Below are positions 1 to 12,459 of a stretch of 64,000 nucleotides of DNA, piece by piece; positions within the stretch are counted from its first letter, which is position 1, and each line of letters opens with the position of its first letter. The notes beneath the pieces were generated by a model, which saw only the letters and a program-made list of their open reading frames with translations, had not been told where the DNA came from and made no database searches. Position numbers and translations under genes: made by a program. This DNA comes from Atopsyche davidsoni (lineage: Eukaryota > Arthropoda > Insecta > Trichoptera > Hydrobiosidae): the NCBI GenBank assembly GCA_022113835.1, contig JAILWY010000009.1:8098001-8162000 (forward strand), given 5' to 3'.

Positions 1-3000
1 TTTATCACATTATTATCATGAAAGCACACGTTTATTCCTGTAATCTAAAATAATAATCAATTTTCTATATTTTTTATACCTGATGCCACTCCGACCAACG
101 GTAAGGTCAGAAAATGAAATGATTAAATATGTTTCAACAAATCTGTTTATTAATAACAAAGCAAAATTAATATAAGAACCAACTATAATCATAACGCTCA
201 TAAATATTTTCATTGTTAACATTGTAACGGTTCGTTTACACAGAGCTTGCGCTTGATTTACGAGATACAAGTTGTAAAACTCAAAGTAATAAAGGGTCTC
301 TTTTAATTTCACGTAAACCGCTTTCGCGTTACTTCTATAGTGGCGGTTACTTCGTATCTTGCATCTGAAGCGCTTGCAATAAATCCGCTGAAACTAGCGA
401 GACCTCGCGCCTTTATCAGTGTTTATGTCACGCACGGCCCTTGCACCCCCGAGCCCCGCGCGAGGTTATCGTAATGTCTAATTACCGGGAGCCCTTATAA
501 CTCCGCCGGGTCCTTCGAGAAACTGCCTTTTGAATAATGGCCCTTGTCTACCTTTAACGCTGATGTACGCCGTCTAAATATGCCATTGGATGTGAATCTG
601 TCACAATAACAAATGCTCAAAAATAATTCGCAAAATATAATATACTTCACTCAAACCATTATTTACTATCGTTGTTTGCTTTTACTCTTTAAACTTTTTA
701 CTCCAGCCGTTAAATATTTTAATTTATATTCAACGGGCATATATAAATCGTGTAAATAGTTTAACGTGTCTATTTTGAATTAAACTTATTTAACAACCAC
801 GTGTGGAGTTATTAGATCGAAAACTCAAGCATGTAAAATGTATAATAAATATTTTTTTATAGGTATGAATGTGGCATTACACTGTCTTGCACAATGTATA
901 AAGTATACTCAACTATCAACATTCCGTTAAAAAGAAATTCCATTTTTCAACTAAAAAGTTAATTTAATAGAAATCATATTTCTGAAGAATAGTGTTTGGA
1001 GACTTAGAGCACAGCAAGTCTTTCCCTTGCTGATAACATTTTATTATCCATGCTTGTCGTAATTTTGTAATATACAAACAAACAGAGAAACGCATTAAAT
1101 ATTTGAATCAAGGGAAGTTGTGTGACACCCAAATCCGGTGCCTACCCCCACGTGAGTAATACCTCTGAGTTCTTGCCTCTTGGAGTTCTGGTTTAGGTGC
1201 ATCCCTAGCCCCCGGGCCAGGCTCGTAAAGTTCCACCCTAAGAAAGTCGCCTTCTCGAGTCCTTCCAGAAACCCTTATCGGCCCAAGCCGTTGAGGGTGC
1301 TTCAGAAAATCTCCCCCTCCGGCTAAAGAGGTTTCAATTTGCCATATAAAGTATTGTCAGACTTCATCTTTAAGACAGTTTCTTTTGATTGTAAAAATTC
1401 AATCGTAGAATTTTGCGATACACCTCATTTATTATTTCTTTTAGAGGTTTACAAATTTATTTATGCATTTTTTATTGTTAATTGAATAAAAAAAACCGCA
1501 CACGTTTTGGCTACAAAAAATCGTAAAATTTATTTTGATATATATTTATCAACTAATTCAAGCACTTCATTGATATTCATAGATTGTGTTGAATAAAGTA
1601 TTATTAGTAATTTGTTTTTAAAATGGAATCAGGTGTTTTTCTATCTACTCGTGGGTAGACGACCTCTCCACACCAGCAAAGGGAATATTTGCCATAACCT
1701 AGCATACTTGCCAAGCCAAGTGGTGTGTGGATTGTTAGGATGGATTTGTTTGCAGCTGTGTTTGATTTATTTACTATTATCTTTAAACATTAACAATTTT
1801 TTTTTAACTGTAAATCTACCTTTATTTTGAATCCCAAAACTGCTGTTTAAAAATCACAAGATTATTATTGTATTGCTGCATGTAAAATCTGTAATAAAAA
1901 ACGCTTGAGCATCATGAAATGTAACTTTACTATAACTTTAACTTTTATAACACGCACTTCTTCTCCAGACATGCATATTCTTGTCTCTAAATATATTTAC
2001 TAAGAAGTTTTATTTTAAACCGCTGAATACAATTACCGTGTTTAGGAATTTAAAAAATGGCAGTCTAGAAATTATTTCATATGCCACTGTTATCAAAAGC
2101 ATGGGAGTTATTTGCAAACAGTCGTACATCACACGCAAACAGATCGTCGTATTTTGCGATGGCTTCCCGGTAGATTATTCAAATCAAATCCTCGCGATTT
2201 ATTATGAGTCACAACTCAGCCTTTTGTTATCGCAGCGCGGCGTTTGTTTCACAACAAACGTTCCGGGAATGCCTTCTTGAACGGTTGCACAATGGCTTAA
2301 GTGAAGCTCGAATGGAAATATTGTTATATCTGCCTTTATAATGGATTCATAATTGCGCTCTCTCGCTCCCGTGGACACATAACATACTCAGAAATTCATC
2401 TCTAATTAAATCCATAACACGAGAAAATGGGGAAATTCATGCTCAGCCAAACTCACGTGCTTTGGTATTGAAGTAATGAAGAACAAGTTAATACTGCTGG
2501 GAAATGGACTTTTTCGTTTTAATTAAATTAACGCCAAAATCTATTTTTGGTGATAGTTTATCGAATGGATCCTTTCCTATTTCTTGTTTTGCTTACTCAA
2601 AATGTTTACATATTATATCAAGCTACACCACTCGTTCATTGTATTTCTAGCCTTAAAAGGCTAGGGTTGTTTAATGCTAAAGCATTAAACAACCCTTAAA
2701 TAATAGCGACAATGCCATCTTGGTATCCATTAACCTTATAACATGTCTATGATTTGGTTTGTGAATAGATGAGTTTAAAAATATTTTTGTGGTAAAAATA
2801 CAAGATATGAAATATATTTAATAAAAAAAAAGCATTCAAGCAAATACTTTGATGTCTGTAAATTGTTAAAAAAAATTTTGAAAATAAACTCAATCATTAG
2901 TTCACGAGTTTAATGGTTTTTTTTATGATATTTACCATCACGAATAACTATTTCCATTAATTATGAATAATAAAATTTTATAAATGAGAGTTTCTTGTTC

Positions 3001-5040
3001 AATTTACGAGGAGATAAAACATGTAATTCAAGCCGGGCCTTAATTTTCTTCTATACGTATTTTAACTGAAAGATCGCAGTACTTAACCCAGGGGCGCTTA
3101 TCATAACTCGAACTGTAGCTACTAATTAATTATATGTGCCTACTCACTGCTTACACCACTTCTGTGCTTTCCGACTTAACTTGTATGACTAACTACCTAA
3201 GTAAATAGAACAGGCACTTACTGAAAGCAAATATATACTTAGAGAGAATTTTGTATTATCTTCACATGATTTCTTTGAACTTTTTGAAGAAGTAAATTAA
3301 TATAAATCTCAGTAAGCCTATTAGATAGGGCTTACTTGTTTAAAATTATTGTAGGGAGATTTGAAATTGTTTTTCGATTCAGTAAGAAATGACTTGAACT
3401 ACAAAGTTTGCTCAAGTCATGTCAATTTACAAGGAAAATTTTGAAATAAAATTTACATTTTGGCTATAGTTTCTAATAATAAACCACTAAAATGCATCGG
3501 TTATTCTCCATAACATTGTCTTGTAAAGCTGGACTTTCTACATTATGCCATCTGACCTTTGAACGATTCGACTTATTTTTTCCTGTTTTAGCAAAACTCA
3601 ATACTGTGACGTGTCCTATTTCTTACATATAAAATTAATTTCACTTCTATTATATACTTCAATAGTTTCAACTATCATATTGGCAAAATTATAAATTACC
3701 CTTCCGCTTCACAATAAACCCCCTTCTCCACCTCTCACAACCTTCTCCAAATAGTTTCAACAATTCCCCAACAATAATTAATACTTTATATTATTATTCG
3801 CTATTTTAAATGTATATTTTGTAATTGTTTTGTATTAAAAGCACATAACTCTGTTTTACAATAGTAATATTTGTTGTTGTACATACAATTTTAATTTATT
3901 TATATTTACTTCATTTAATATTGAAACTATATTGTTTAGTTTTAAGTTGTTGAAATACAAAATAGCTTACTCGTTAATTATTAAAAAAAAAAAAAAAAAC
4001 TCGTCTGTGAAATCGGAATACCGTTATTCTTACAAGTATTTATAGAGCTTCCGTCTCAATACATGCTTTCATTGGGTAAGATAGGCGTGATAGAAAGAAT
4101 ATTGACTGCATGCTAAGTATGCCAATTGTATGTCTATTTTTTATATTGAACGTCAATCAAGTGCGTATTTATTACCTATTACTACCTATCTTCTATGTGT
4201 GAACTAATGTGCCTAATCATATTAGTAAGTATGCTAATTGTCAATAGAATATTTTTGTTAGTAAATGTTTCAGTAATACTTAAGTGCAGACATCATGTAA
4301 TCCTGTCGTTTTAGTTTCAACCGTATCATCCCCACGGCAGGGCCGACTCGGCGGAACAGGCCGGGCGCTGTTATTTTAGGGGATGAGATCGTCTCTTTGT
4401 GCGCTACTCTCTCGACCGCCATTTTCAGTTTAATTATCCCTTTGTGCACGGACGCCACTGCCGGGGGCTCAAATGAAAAAATACCGGCGCTGCGGAATGC
4501 CGCGCATGCACGTGCCGCTACTCACGTGGCCCTCCGATTCGCGGCCAGCTATGGACGTAATTAACCTGAAATGTTGCACATTCGCGTAAAACTGGATTCC
4601 GCTCCTGAAAAATCGTCAAGTTTTTGAATTATTTATGAATCGCCATTACTGTCAGCGCAATGCATCATGGGAAATCAAGTAAACCGAGATAATATTTTTA
4701 GATTTAATGTTTTCAGTTTTATACTTGCATTTGGTTTGGATTTTTTATTAACACTTTGAATGCTTCATTACTGCATCGAGTATTGATGAAATTATTATTT
4801 TTTTTATTTTAGAGAACAATTTTTCATCAAGACTTTATTGCGGTGAGAAGGGTTGGCCTGCAACACACAATTTGACATATATGTAGTTAAAATATTAAAC
4901 GGTTGTAATTAATAAAAATTCTATTAGATGTAAATATTTTAGTTAATAAAAATGAAATTGATTTAGTTAAACATATATAAATATAATTTAACAGAGATTT
5001 TCTTTCTTTTTAAATTAATAAGTCAGTTTTGCAAACAAGA
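1..5040. other. Non-coding DNA, presumed distal intron or intergenic
   Basis: I see no exon with a credible splice context or a recognisable protein. The sequence is A+T rich with G+C-rich islands near 400-560, 1125-1330 and 4320-4560. The island at 4320-4560 mixes CpG-rich DNA with TAATTA-type homeodomain-like sites. Open frames here are short and do not resemble a known family. There is a run of 17 A at 3983-3999 and a pyrimidine-rich stretch near 3700-3760. Since the first exon of the FERM gene downstream is internal, the stretch is probably intronic, but that is inference. Confidence 0.5.
2647..2696. repeat. Two abutting perfect hairpins
   Basis: The first palindrome, 2647-2664, has 8-base arms (CTAGCCTT / AAGGCTAG) around AA. 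The second starts on the last bases of the first: arms 2663-2678 and 2681-2696 are perfectly complementary over 16 bases with a 2-base loop. No protein is encoded. Such compact palindromes often come from a small transposon relic or from cruciform-prone DNA; neither is proven. Confidence 0.8.
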
Positions 5041-6228
5041 TAAACCTCTGTGGATGCTCTCGCGCGCCGCACGTCTTGCCGGGCTTATTATTACTTCTCA
5101 TGCCGCCTGTGACATCACAATGCGCGGCCACTTACCGGCCCTTCCGGCTCCTGCGCATTCTCCTCGCAGCGAAGCCTTCCACGCACCGCTGCGAGTATAA
5201 TCGCAGCGATCGAGGCATTCGCGCTGCTTGTGCGATTTTTTTTTTCACGCAAATCAAATCACAACCGTTAATTTAATCTTATACCCAGCACTCCCATATG
5301 TACAATTTTTTATATTTTTAGCATCTCGATGTGCATGTTCACATCTCAATATCAGATTTTTATTCTACCTGCGTTTAAAAGAAGCGGATTTCTCTATTTT
5401 AAAAAAATCCAAACTTTGTCTTTATTTTATAGTTTTTTTTTAATAAACAAAAACACATTGCGATTTCAGATAAACTTTCAATTTGACTTTCCACTATTGT
5501 GTGTATATGTATAAATTATGACAGCTAAAGCGAAAGCAGCATAAACAGCGAAATCATACTTAAAACGCTGCAAGCAATATATTTACTTTCGCGTGATTAC
5601 CGTTGAGAGAAAAAATTGTAAGCAGCTGTACGTTCGTAAAGGTCGCCGCGAGCCGATTTTTTCCTAAGATTCTAATGACGCTTTTTATTAAAACAATATC
5701 GAATCATATGACAGCTCGCAAAAGCGAAGTTTTGCGTCGGTGTTGGCGAGCTCTAATGCGTAGCACAATCGGAAATGCCGCTCGCCACGGCGATAGTGAT
5801 CAAATATCCCATCAGACGCAAAGCGCGGCAGTGTCAGGCGGGAGTTGCGAAAAATGTCAAATTATGCTGAGATTCACGCGTCTAGGAAGTCGCTACTCCC
5901 GAAGCGCGTAGTTATTATTCATGGCCTCGTGAAATCCAAGAGCTTTAGTGGGCGCGAAATTTGAAACTTTCAGCTTGAATATTACGCAATATGTCAGAGT
6001 TCCCACACGCACCTACTTTATCATGTCGCTGGGCTGCGAAGCCTTGACACTCGCGCTAGGTACCGCGGAATAGCGATGGGCGCGAGGTTTATCCCGTATT
6101 TATCACGATTTTACTAAAACTACTTACAAATACATGCGTATCTTCGAATACGCAAAATTATATAAGTACAAATTATACAAAAAGTCATAAACAGTATCGT
6201 TTGATTATAAATTGAAACGAGAATGCAT
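5041..6228. other. Non-coding DNA with two G+C-rich islands
   Basis: G+C-rich islands lie at about 5045-5240 and 5590-6090, separated by A/T-rich DNA with long T runs. An open frame of 102 codons lies in the second island (5603-5911), but its composition is unlike a protein family I know and no splice sites frame it. The CpG-rich, homeobox-site-rich character fits conserved regulatory DNA. Conservation cannot be assessed from one sequence. Confidence 0.4.
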
Positions 6229-6750
6229 TAAGGGCCTAAGTCTCATACTTGGGTTTTTTTAAAACATTTTCTGGTCTGCTTTGCGAAAAATCGACTGCAC
6301 AATCAAAAAAAATTAAATGCAAAAAGTTTGATACATCCCTTCTTCCAAACAGAATATTTTTTCATTTCTTGTAAATTTACTTTTAATATGATAAATATGT
6401 GTTTTTCCGATTGAAGTGTAGGAATTTGGAGATTCATCATGTCCCTGTTCTAAGAGTCTTTTTTTAAATTGGAATTAAAAGATTACATAAAAACCCTGTG
6501 CGATTTATTATTTTAAAAATTAAAAAAAAATAATCTTTAACAAACTTTGGTTTTGAAAAGTCGTCATTTTATATAATTTTTCAACATCTTCAAGATTTTA
6601 TTTTACCTTGAAAATGGACGTTAATTAAATAATAAAAAATAGGTAATTATAATTTATAGTGTTTTCAATACTCTATAAAAAAATTAACTTTCGATATAGT
6701 GAAATAAAGTGACAATTAAATTAATTAAATGACACGATTTCGCCAGGTAA
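6229..6750 (+). repeat. Dispersed ~525-base repeat, copy 1
   Basis: This stretch matches 17941-18472 in reverse complement over essentially its whole length. Both copies begin TTAAGGG(T/C)CC, share the block AAAAATCGACTGCAC and end in CGATTTCGCCAGGTAA. Between these lie matching A/T-rich blocks with small indels and substitutions. It carries no open frame and no convincing terminal inverted repeats. It is probably a non-autonomous transposon. The leading TTAA could be a target site, as for piggyBac-type elements, but no second TTAA is seen at the far end. Confidence 0.75.
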
Positions 6751-9700
6751 ACGGTCCTTTTTTGTGGCAAACGGGGGATGGACACCAAGCAAGGTTAGGT
6801 AGCAAGACCCTTAAGAACGTAAGAAAGAGATAAAAAAAATCGATTTTTTGCACGGTCAAAAGATTACATGAACGCAAGGTTCACCTCAAGCCAATTTGAA
6901 ACTGCCAAGTTTCCAATTAACAGTTGTAACAATTGATGAGACACGCTTGTCCAAGAGCCCCACCACTAGCGCGGGGGTCCTGGCCGCGGTCCTCCGCCAC
7001 AGCAGCCCGGCAGATGCGAAGAATCGTTATTAGGGGGCCGACTTAATACCGAGCCGGTGCCGGTTGCCGCTAATTGAACGGTGTCCCCCGCGTTAGCTGA
7101 CTCCATTACAAATGTCCCGAATTATCTTTGGAGCTAAATTTTATGCTTACGCGCTACCGGAATGTTCAATTTGCAAATTCATTCATTTTATATTTACACT
7201 TTACTTTTCACACAACCCGCGCGACTTATTTACGATGAGAGTTATTATAAAAAAACGTAGGAATTTTGAATAATTTTCCGATTACTGATTTACGAGTATT
7301 TGTTTAAAATTAAAAAAAATTATAATTTTGTGGATTTTATTTACATTCGTCCATAATTTTTGTTGAAATTAAATAAATGAAACGTTTTTTTAATTTAAAT
7401 AATTGAATTGGCGATGAAAAGATTTTTTCATTAAATAATACGAGTTATGATTTACTTTATGTATTAAAACACATTGCGATAATGGATATCATTAAATGAT
7501 TCCATTCAGACATTTGACGGTAATTATTAGGGAGGTCAAATTCAACATCAAATCATATAAAAAACTACAAATACAATTTAATTTATTATATTTTAAGGAA
7601 AATATATAAGAAAATCGCTTCCTTGATTATTGAATTCTATATGTTAATTTAATTTATTAGATAGTTTCGATAACGCTAAGCCTCGTGTTTTTTTTATTAC
7701 ATACAAAATATTCATTTCTCACATTTCACATTTTTGCATACTTTATATGTTCCTGCTTAAAAAATGCTCGTCGATCATAAGTAAATGGTGTCTGAAGTAC
7801 AGAACTCAATTAATGCACATAAAATATGCACAGCGAACAAACATCAATTCATAAACGATATCAAAACATTTTTGGGGCAGTTGTTTTTTTTCCACGTGTT
7901 GAATAAAACAATGAAAAACGCATGCTCCGTTTTAATAACGATCCCCTTCGAATTGAGGCCTTTAAATACTAATGCATATCAGAGTATAATTGTGCTGGCA
8001 TAAATTTACGTTTTCACAATACGGCAGCCAAAAATTAGCGATCGCTTTTGTCAGGCGCGGAATTACGATCGCTCATGAATATATTTAGTTGCGATAATAT
8101 TGCTCGATTGTCGCCCTGGCCGGAGCAATAAAGGATTATTTGGACCATTTATCACATAATTTAAATCATGAAACAATTATTACATTTGCTCCGTTGGACG
8201 TAAATACGTCAAGCGAGCCCCGCGCGCATAGTGTAAAGCGCATTTAAATTTCATAAGTCCTGTTCGCACATTAGCATAAACTGAAATTTTGCATACTTTA
8301 TTTAGCACCCAGTGTCGAACCATTCTTTGAAGTTGTATATATATATATATATTTTCCTCATATATTGAACACAAGCAACACATATACATGTAATATTCTA
8401 TCGTATGAATTATTTATTAATTTTTTGAATTTTCATGCCAGTTTTCCCTCTGTTTCCTGGGGTTATTTTTCAGTGTAGATCTATTTTTATTTACAATGCA
8501 AATTGAAAAATTCTTTAAAAATAGCATTTGCACATATGAGTAAAATTTTTATGGCAAAAAATTTATTCATCAAGTTAACGAAATTTGCACCGATGTGCAA
8601 ACAAACATTTTCTATTATAAATTTATAATTGAAAATGAGTATTTACGCGACATGTGTTTCAATTCTACCCGCAATTTTGGCACTTTTTTAATATTTTGTT
8701 TTATGTATTTTTTTTTTAAATATTTCATTTTATCTCTTATAGAATTCATAAATATTTTTTGTAAATATTTAAATGTATTCAAACATTCTAAGAACTTCCT
8801 TTTTTAATAAAAAGAAAAAGTATATAAATAAATATGCAAGATTTTTTAAAAATAAATTCAGGCAAAAAATTTAAATTTCTGTAAAGTAATATCAAATAAC
8901 AGCTCTTTCATCAGATTCTACTTATAAAAATTAAAACAAGCGTATCACATTAACGTCAAATTAATTTATCTGAAAATTCTACTAAGAATCGTAGTTTTCT
9001 TGAGAACGTGACCCGCTAAAAAAGATATTTCAGATTGCGTCTCCTGAAAGCTCACTACAGATTCAGAAACAAAAGGCCTTAACTTTGTAACAAAGTCGGG
9101 TAAAAACGTCTAGCTCTAAAACAGTGAACGGTTGCTGTGTGTTCTGTGGGGGTGGGATTTTAAGGCACTTGCAGGTGTTAGATCATCCCTGGGAATGAAG
9201 CAGCCTACCGCCCAGTAACTTTATATCATTGTCGCCGTTAGACACCCCAGATTCTTTACCGTTTTGCGTCAAAGGAAACCCTAACAATGGGATCTGACGG
9301 CCTTGCATACTAACCCCTCTCCCTAGAACATTGTTTTGTTTTGATTATATTTATATGCGTGTTTTTGGTTAATAACTCTGAAAAATTAAGCTAAAATGGA
9401 GATTTTTTTTTAGCGGCTAAACATATATGTCTACATCTGATGACTCAAAAGATTTATTAAAATCACCTAATAAAAACCACAGGGGTACGTAGCCACGTAA
9501 ACTGCTTACTTTTAAACTATAATGTAATGAATTCTTTTTCACTTAGGTATTATTTCATAAATAACTTATATTAAATAATTTAAAACAAAATTTCAAATAT
9601 TCTCTCTGAAATTGATTTTATATTTTAAAAATTACGGTGAATATTTAATACATTATAACAAAAACTATAAATAAATTTAAAAAAACAATTTTATAAATCT

Positions 9701-12257
9701 TAAGTATTTGCGATACATATTTCCCATCGCAGCAGTACAATCAATTTTAATTAAATTCAAAACAGAGGACGTCGCGCCATTTTCAGTCGCTCACCGTCAA
9801 AATCATAATTAATGGTGGCTGATTTGAATTTGCGAAACTGTCTGCCTTAAATACTTTGATTTTGTGGATGCGCCCCTAGCAATCTAGTCGACAGTGAATC
9901 AACCCCCTGCTTCATATACTCGCCTGTATATTTTTAACGGGGAGGTCTATGATAAATTGCAGAAATACTACGAATTCTGTTCACATTAATTGAAGTACGT
10001 CATAAATTTTGGAGTATTTGTATATTACATTATTCAAATTGTATTTACTTTTTTAAAGTATCAAACTAGAAATGTTTCATAATCTTACCTTTAGAATTCA
10101 CGGAAAACTAATTAAATTAAATTCATAGAACTTTAATAGTATTCGTAAATACTTACTCAGTGTAGTTGAACATATAGCTGTTTATGTAATGAATAATGAG
10201 CATATAATAACGGTTATGTATATATATTACCGTAATACTAACGTTTGGTAAAATAAATAGATACGTTTATAGGTTTGATAAGTATTATAAATACGTTACA
10301 AATATATATATATATATATTCATATTTAAAAATCGTCTTAATGATCTGTTGTATATTCATAGATAACACAAAGTTTGAATAGTATCAAATGTAGGACATA
10401 CAAAATGGATCCTTGCCATTGATCCAGGCGTCTAAACCGGCGGGCGTCAGCGTGTATTAAGGAGACGGAACCAGTCAACTCGGAAGACAGATGAATACAA
10501 GCGATGCCCTTTATATGGAGATCAGAAAGGTAGGCGAGACGTCAGACCTTCTACATAAAAAGTGCCCTTCATGGGGACTTTTTTGACCCTTTCAAAGATA
10601 ACGTTACAGCGTCTATTTCCGATTGTATTAGATTTGTCATTTATTTCAATACTCAGCAATTTACTTTTCTTTTTATGATGAAAAATTTTATACCATTATT
10701 TTATTCGTTTTATTGTGTTTTTCTATAAAACGCTTACACATTTTCCTAGTGTTTTTTTTTTAATAAATTTGAATGTTCTTGATTGGGATATTTATCTTAC
10801 GAGAACATGCGAAATAAGCAAGTTTTAATGTAATATGCACAGAAAACTAATTTAAAACAAAATATATTGAAGATACTTATGGCTTAACTCTCCAATATCT
10901 TAATAACTAAAACTTTAGGTTACTTAAAACAGGTTTCCTTCGCTTATGTCTTTTCTACAATAGAAAACCAATGTTCTATGAAATAAAATTTTGAACTCGT
11001 AACTTGGTTGGTAGGGAAGTTTTTTTGCACAGCTTTATGTCTGTGCTAATATTTTTAAAATAATGAGTTTATCGTCTTATAATATTAATCAATATTATTA
11101 TCGAAAAAAAAATTTTCTCAGCTTTGTTAAATTGATAGCAGTAAAAGTCTAGAGTCCAGTAAACTTTTGAAATAATTTAATTTTGTTTTATTAAATCACA
11201 TATATGAAATCTAGTAAAAAAAAAGCTTCAGCCATATTTGACAAGGATCTTCTTTTAAATGTATGTCGCGTCCGTGCGGACCCTGGAGCCTCCTGCAGGT
11301 GAGCTTATGAGGCCCTCGAGGCCCCGGCCGGGCGGGTCGGCAGCGCCATTAGACAGCCATCGACCCTCCGGTCCTCTCTTTACTTATCAACTCACAGCCT
11401 CTGGAACAACCGCTGATCGGAGACCATTCAAAGCACTCTTATTAGAATTAGCTCTAGTTTTGATAAATCTTACAGCTTTGTAAAAACCGTTGCTTCATCA
11501 ATATTTTGAGCTCATTTATATCGCATGTATAATTCATTAAAAATATAATGTTAAATAAATTGATACTTTATATTTTAATTATATCCTAAATGAAAAAAAT
11601 ACATTGAAATATAAAGCAAGTTAAATGAACAATTAATTATCAATTTCGCATAAAGTGTTAAACATAGATTTCCTGAAATGATTTTGAAGCCTCCATAATA
11701 TTTCACAGAACTAAGCACCCCCCAAATTCAGAATTTGTTCACGCAAATCTAATTTAATTCGATATTCATAATGTTGGTTTTGCGCCAAAACGGATGGGAA
11801 ATTCGCTCTATGTTTGTTTTAACAATAAAGTTTATTTACACTAAAGCCGATACTTCTCTCAGCGCACAAACACAAGCAGGAAAAAGAAAATCCATACGTA
11901 ATAGTAAAGTATGAGGAAGGTAATACCTACATAAATAACGAATTCCCGACGTAAATAGCTTCAACTATCAATTTAAGGGGTTATATTTGTATTGGCAGTA
12001 AGTAAAACAAACTTAGGATTGCCCGGGAGTTATAGAACCTGCCAATGTGCGAGCTTAGGACCATTTAAGAATGAAGAATGGCAACATTACTAAATCTACA
12101 CAAAGGATACAGCAGGCGGCTGCTGCTTATTTCAAACTCAATAAATAAATAATGGACAAAAAAAACCAATATCCAATTAATATCAGTTATAGCTTATTTA
12201 AAATGTTTGCTCAAATGTTAAAAAATTAAGGTTTTAGAAAATATTTTTCATCAAGTG
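6751..12257. other. Non-coding DNA with G+C-rich islands
   Basis: No exon recognised. G+C-rich islands occur near 6945-7110, 8180-8240, 9125-9330, 10400-10590 and 11255-11420. (TA)n runs lie at about 8336-8352 and 10302-10319. A motif CCTGCAG followed by GTGAGC at 11292-11304 looks like a strong splice donor at the end of a G+C-rich stretch, but no matching coding frame is seen upstream. The rest is A+T-rich sequence of no visible function. Confidence 0.4.
8336..8352. repeat. (TA)n microsatellite
   Basis: A pure TA dinucleotide tract in A+T-rich non-coding DNA. A second tract lies at 10302-10319. Length is likely variable between individuals. Confidence 0.9.
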
Positions 12258-12459
12258 CCTCTCTTCAGAGGAGGTTGGCGACCATTTCACTGAGCTACTA
12301 TTGCTGAGCTAGTGTTCATGGTTTTTTAAGGGGAAAATAGTGTAGTGGGTCTCGCACTGCATTTTTATATTGGAAGGAAAATTATCCGTATTGCTGTTGC
12401 CTAATAGCATCATTATATAATCCTTTCCCTACAAAGCTCTGGTGTTTAGATCTGATACT
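12258..12459 (+). repeat. Dispersed ~200-base repeat, copy A
   Basis: Matches 48206-48403 in the same orientation. Shared blocks in order are AGAGGAGGTTGGCGACCAT, TCACTGAGC, AGTGTTCATGGT, GTATTGCTG, TAATAGCAT, ATAATCCTTTCC and AGATCTGATACT. Spacing between blocks is conserved, with small indels. No open frame runs through it, so a short interspersed or other non-autonomous element is likely. A degraded piece may lie at 23432-23475. The class is not identified. Confidence 0.75.

Noticed and set aside
1981..2280. 99-codon plus-strand open frame
   Set aside because: A/T-driven composition, no family resemblance, and its first codon is not ATG.
5603..5911. 102-codon plus-strand open frame
   Set aside because: Lies in a G+C-rich island where stops are rare; sequence is not family-like and lacks splice context.
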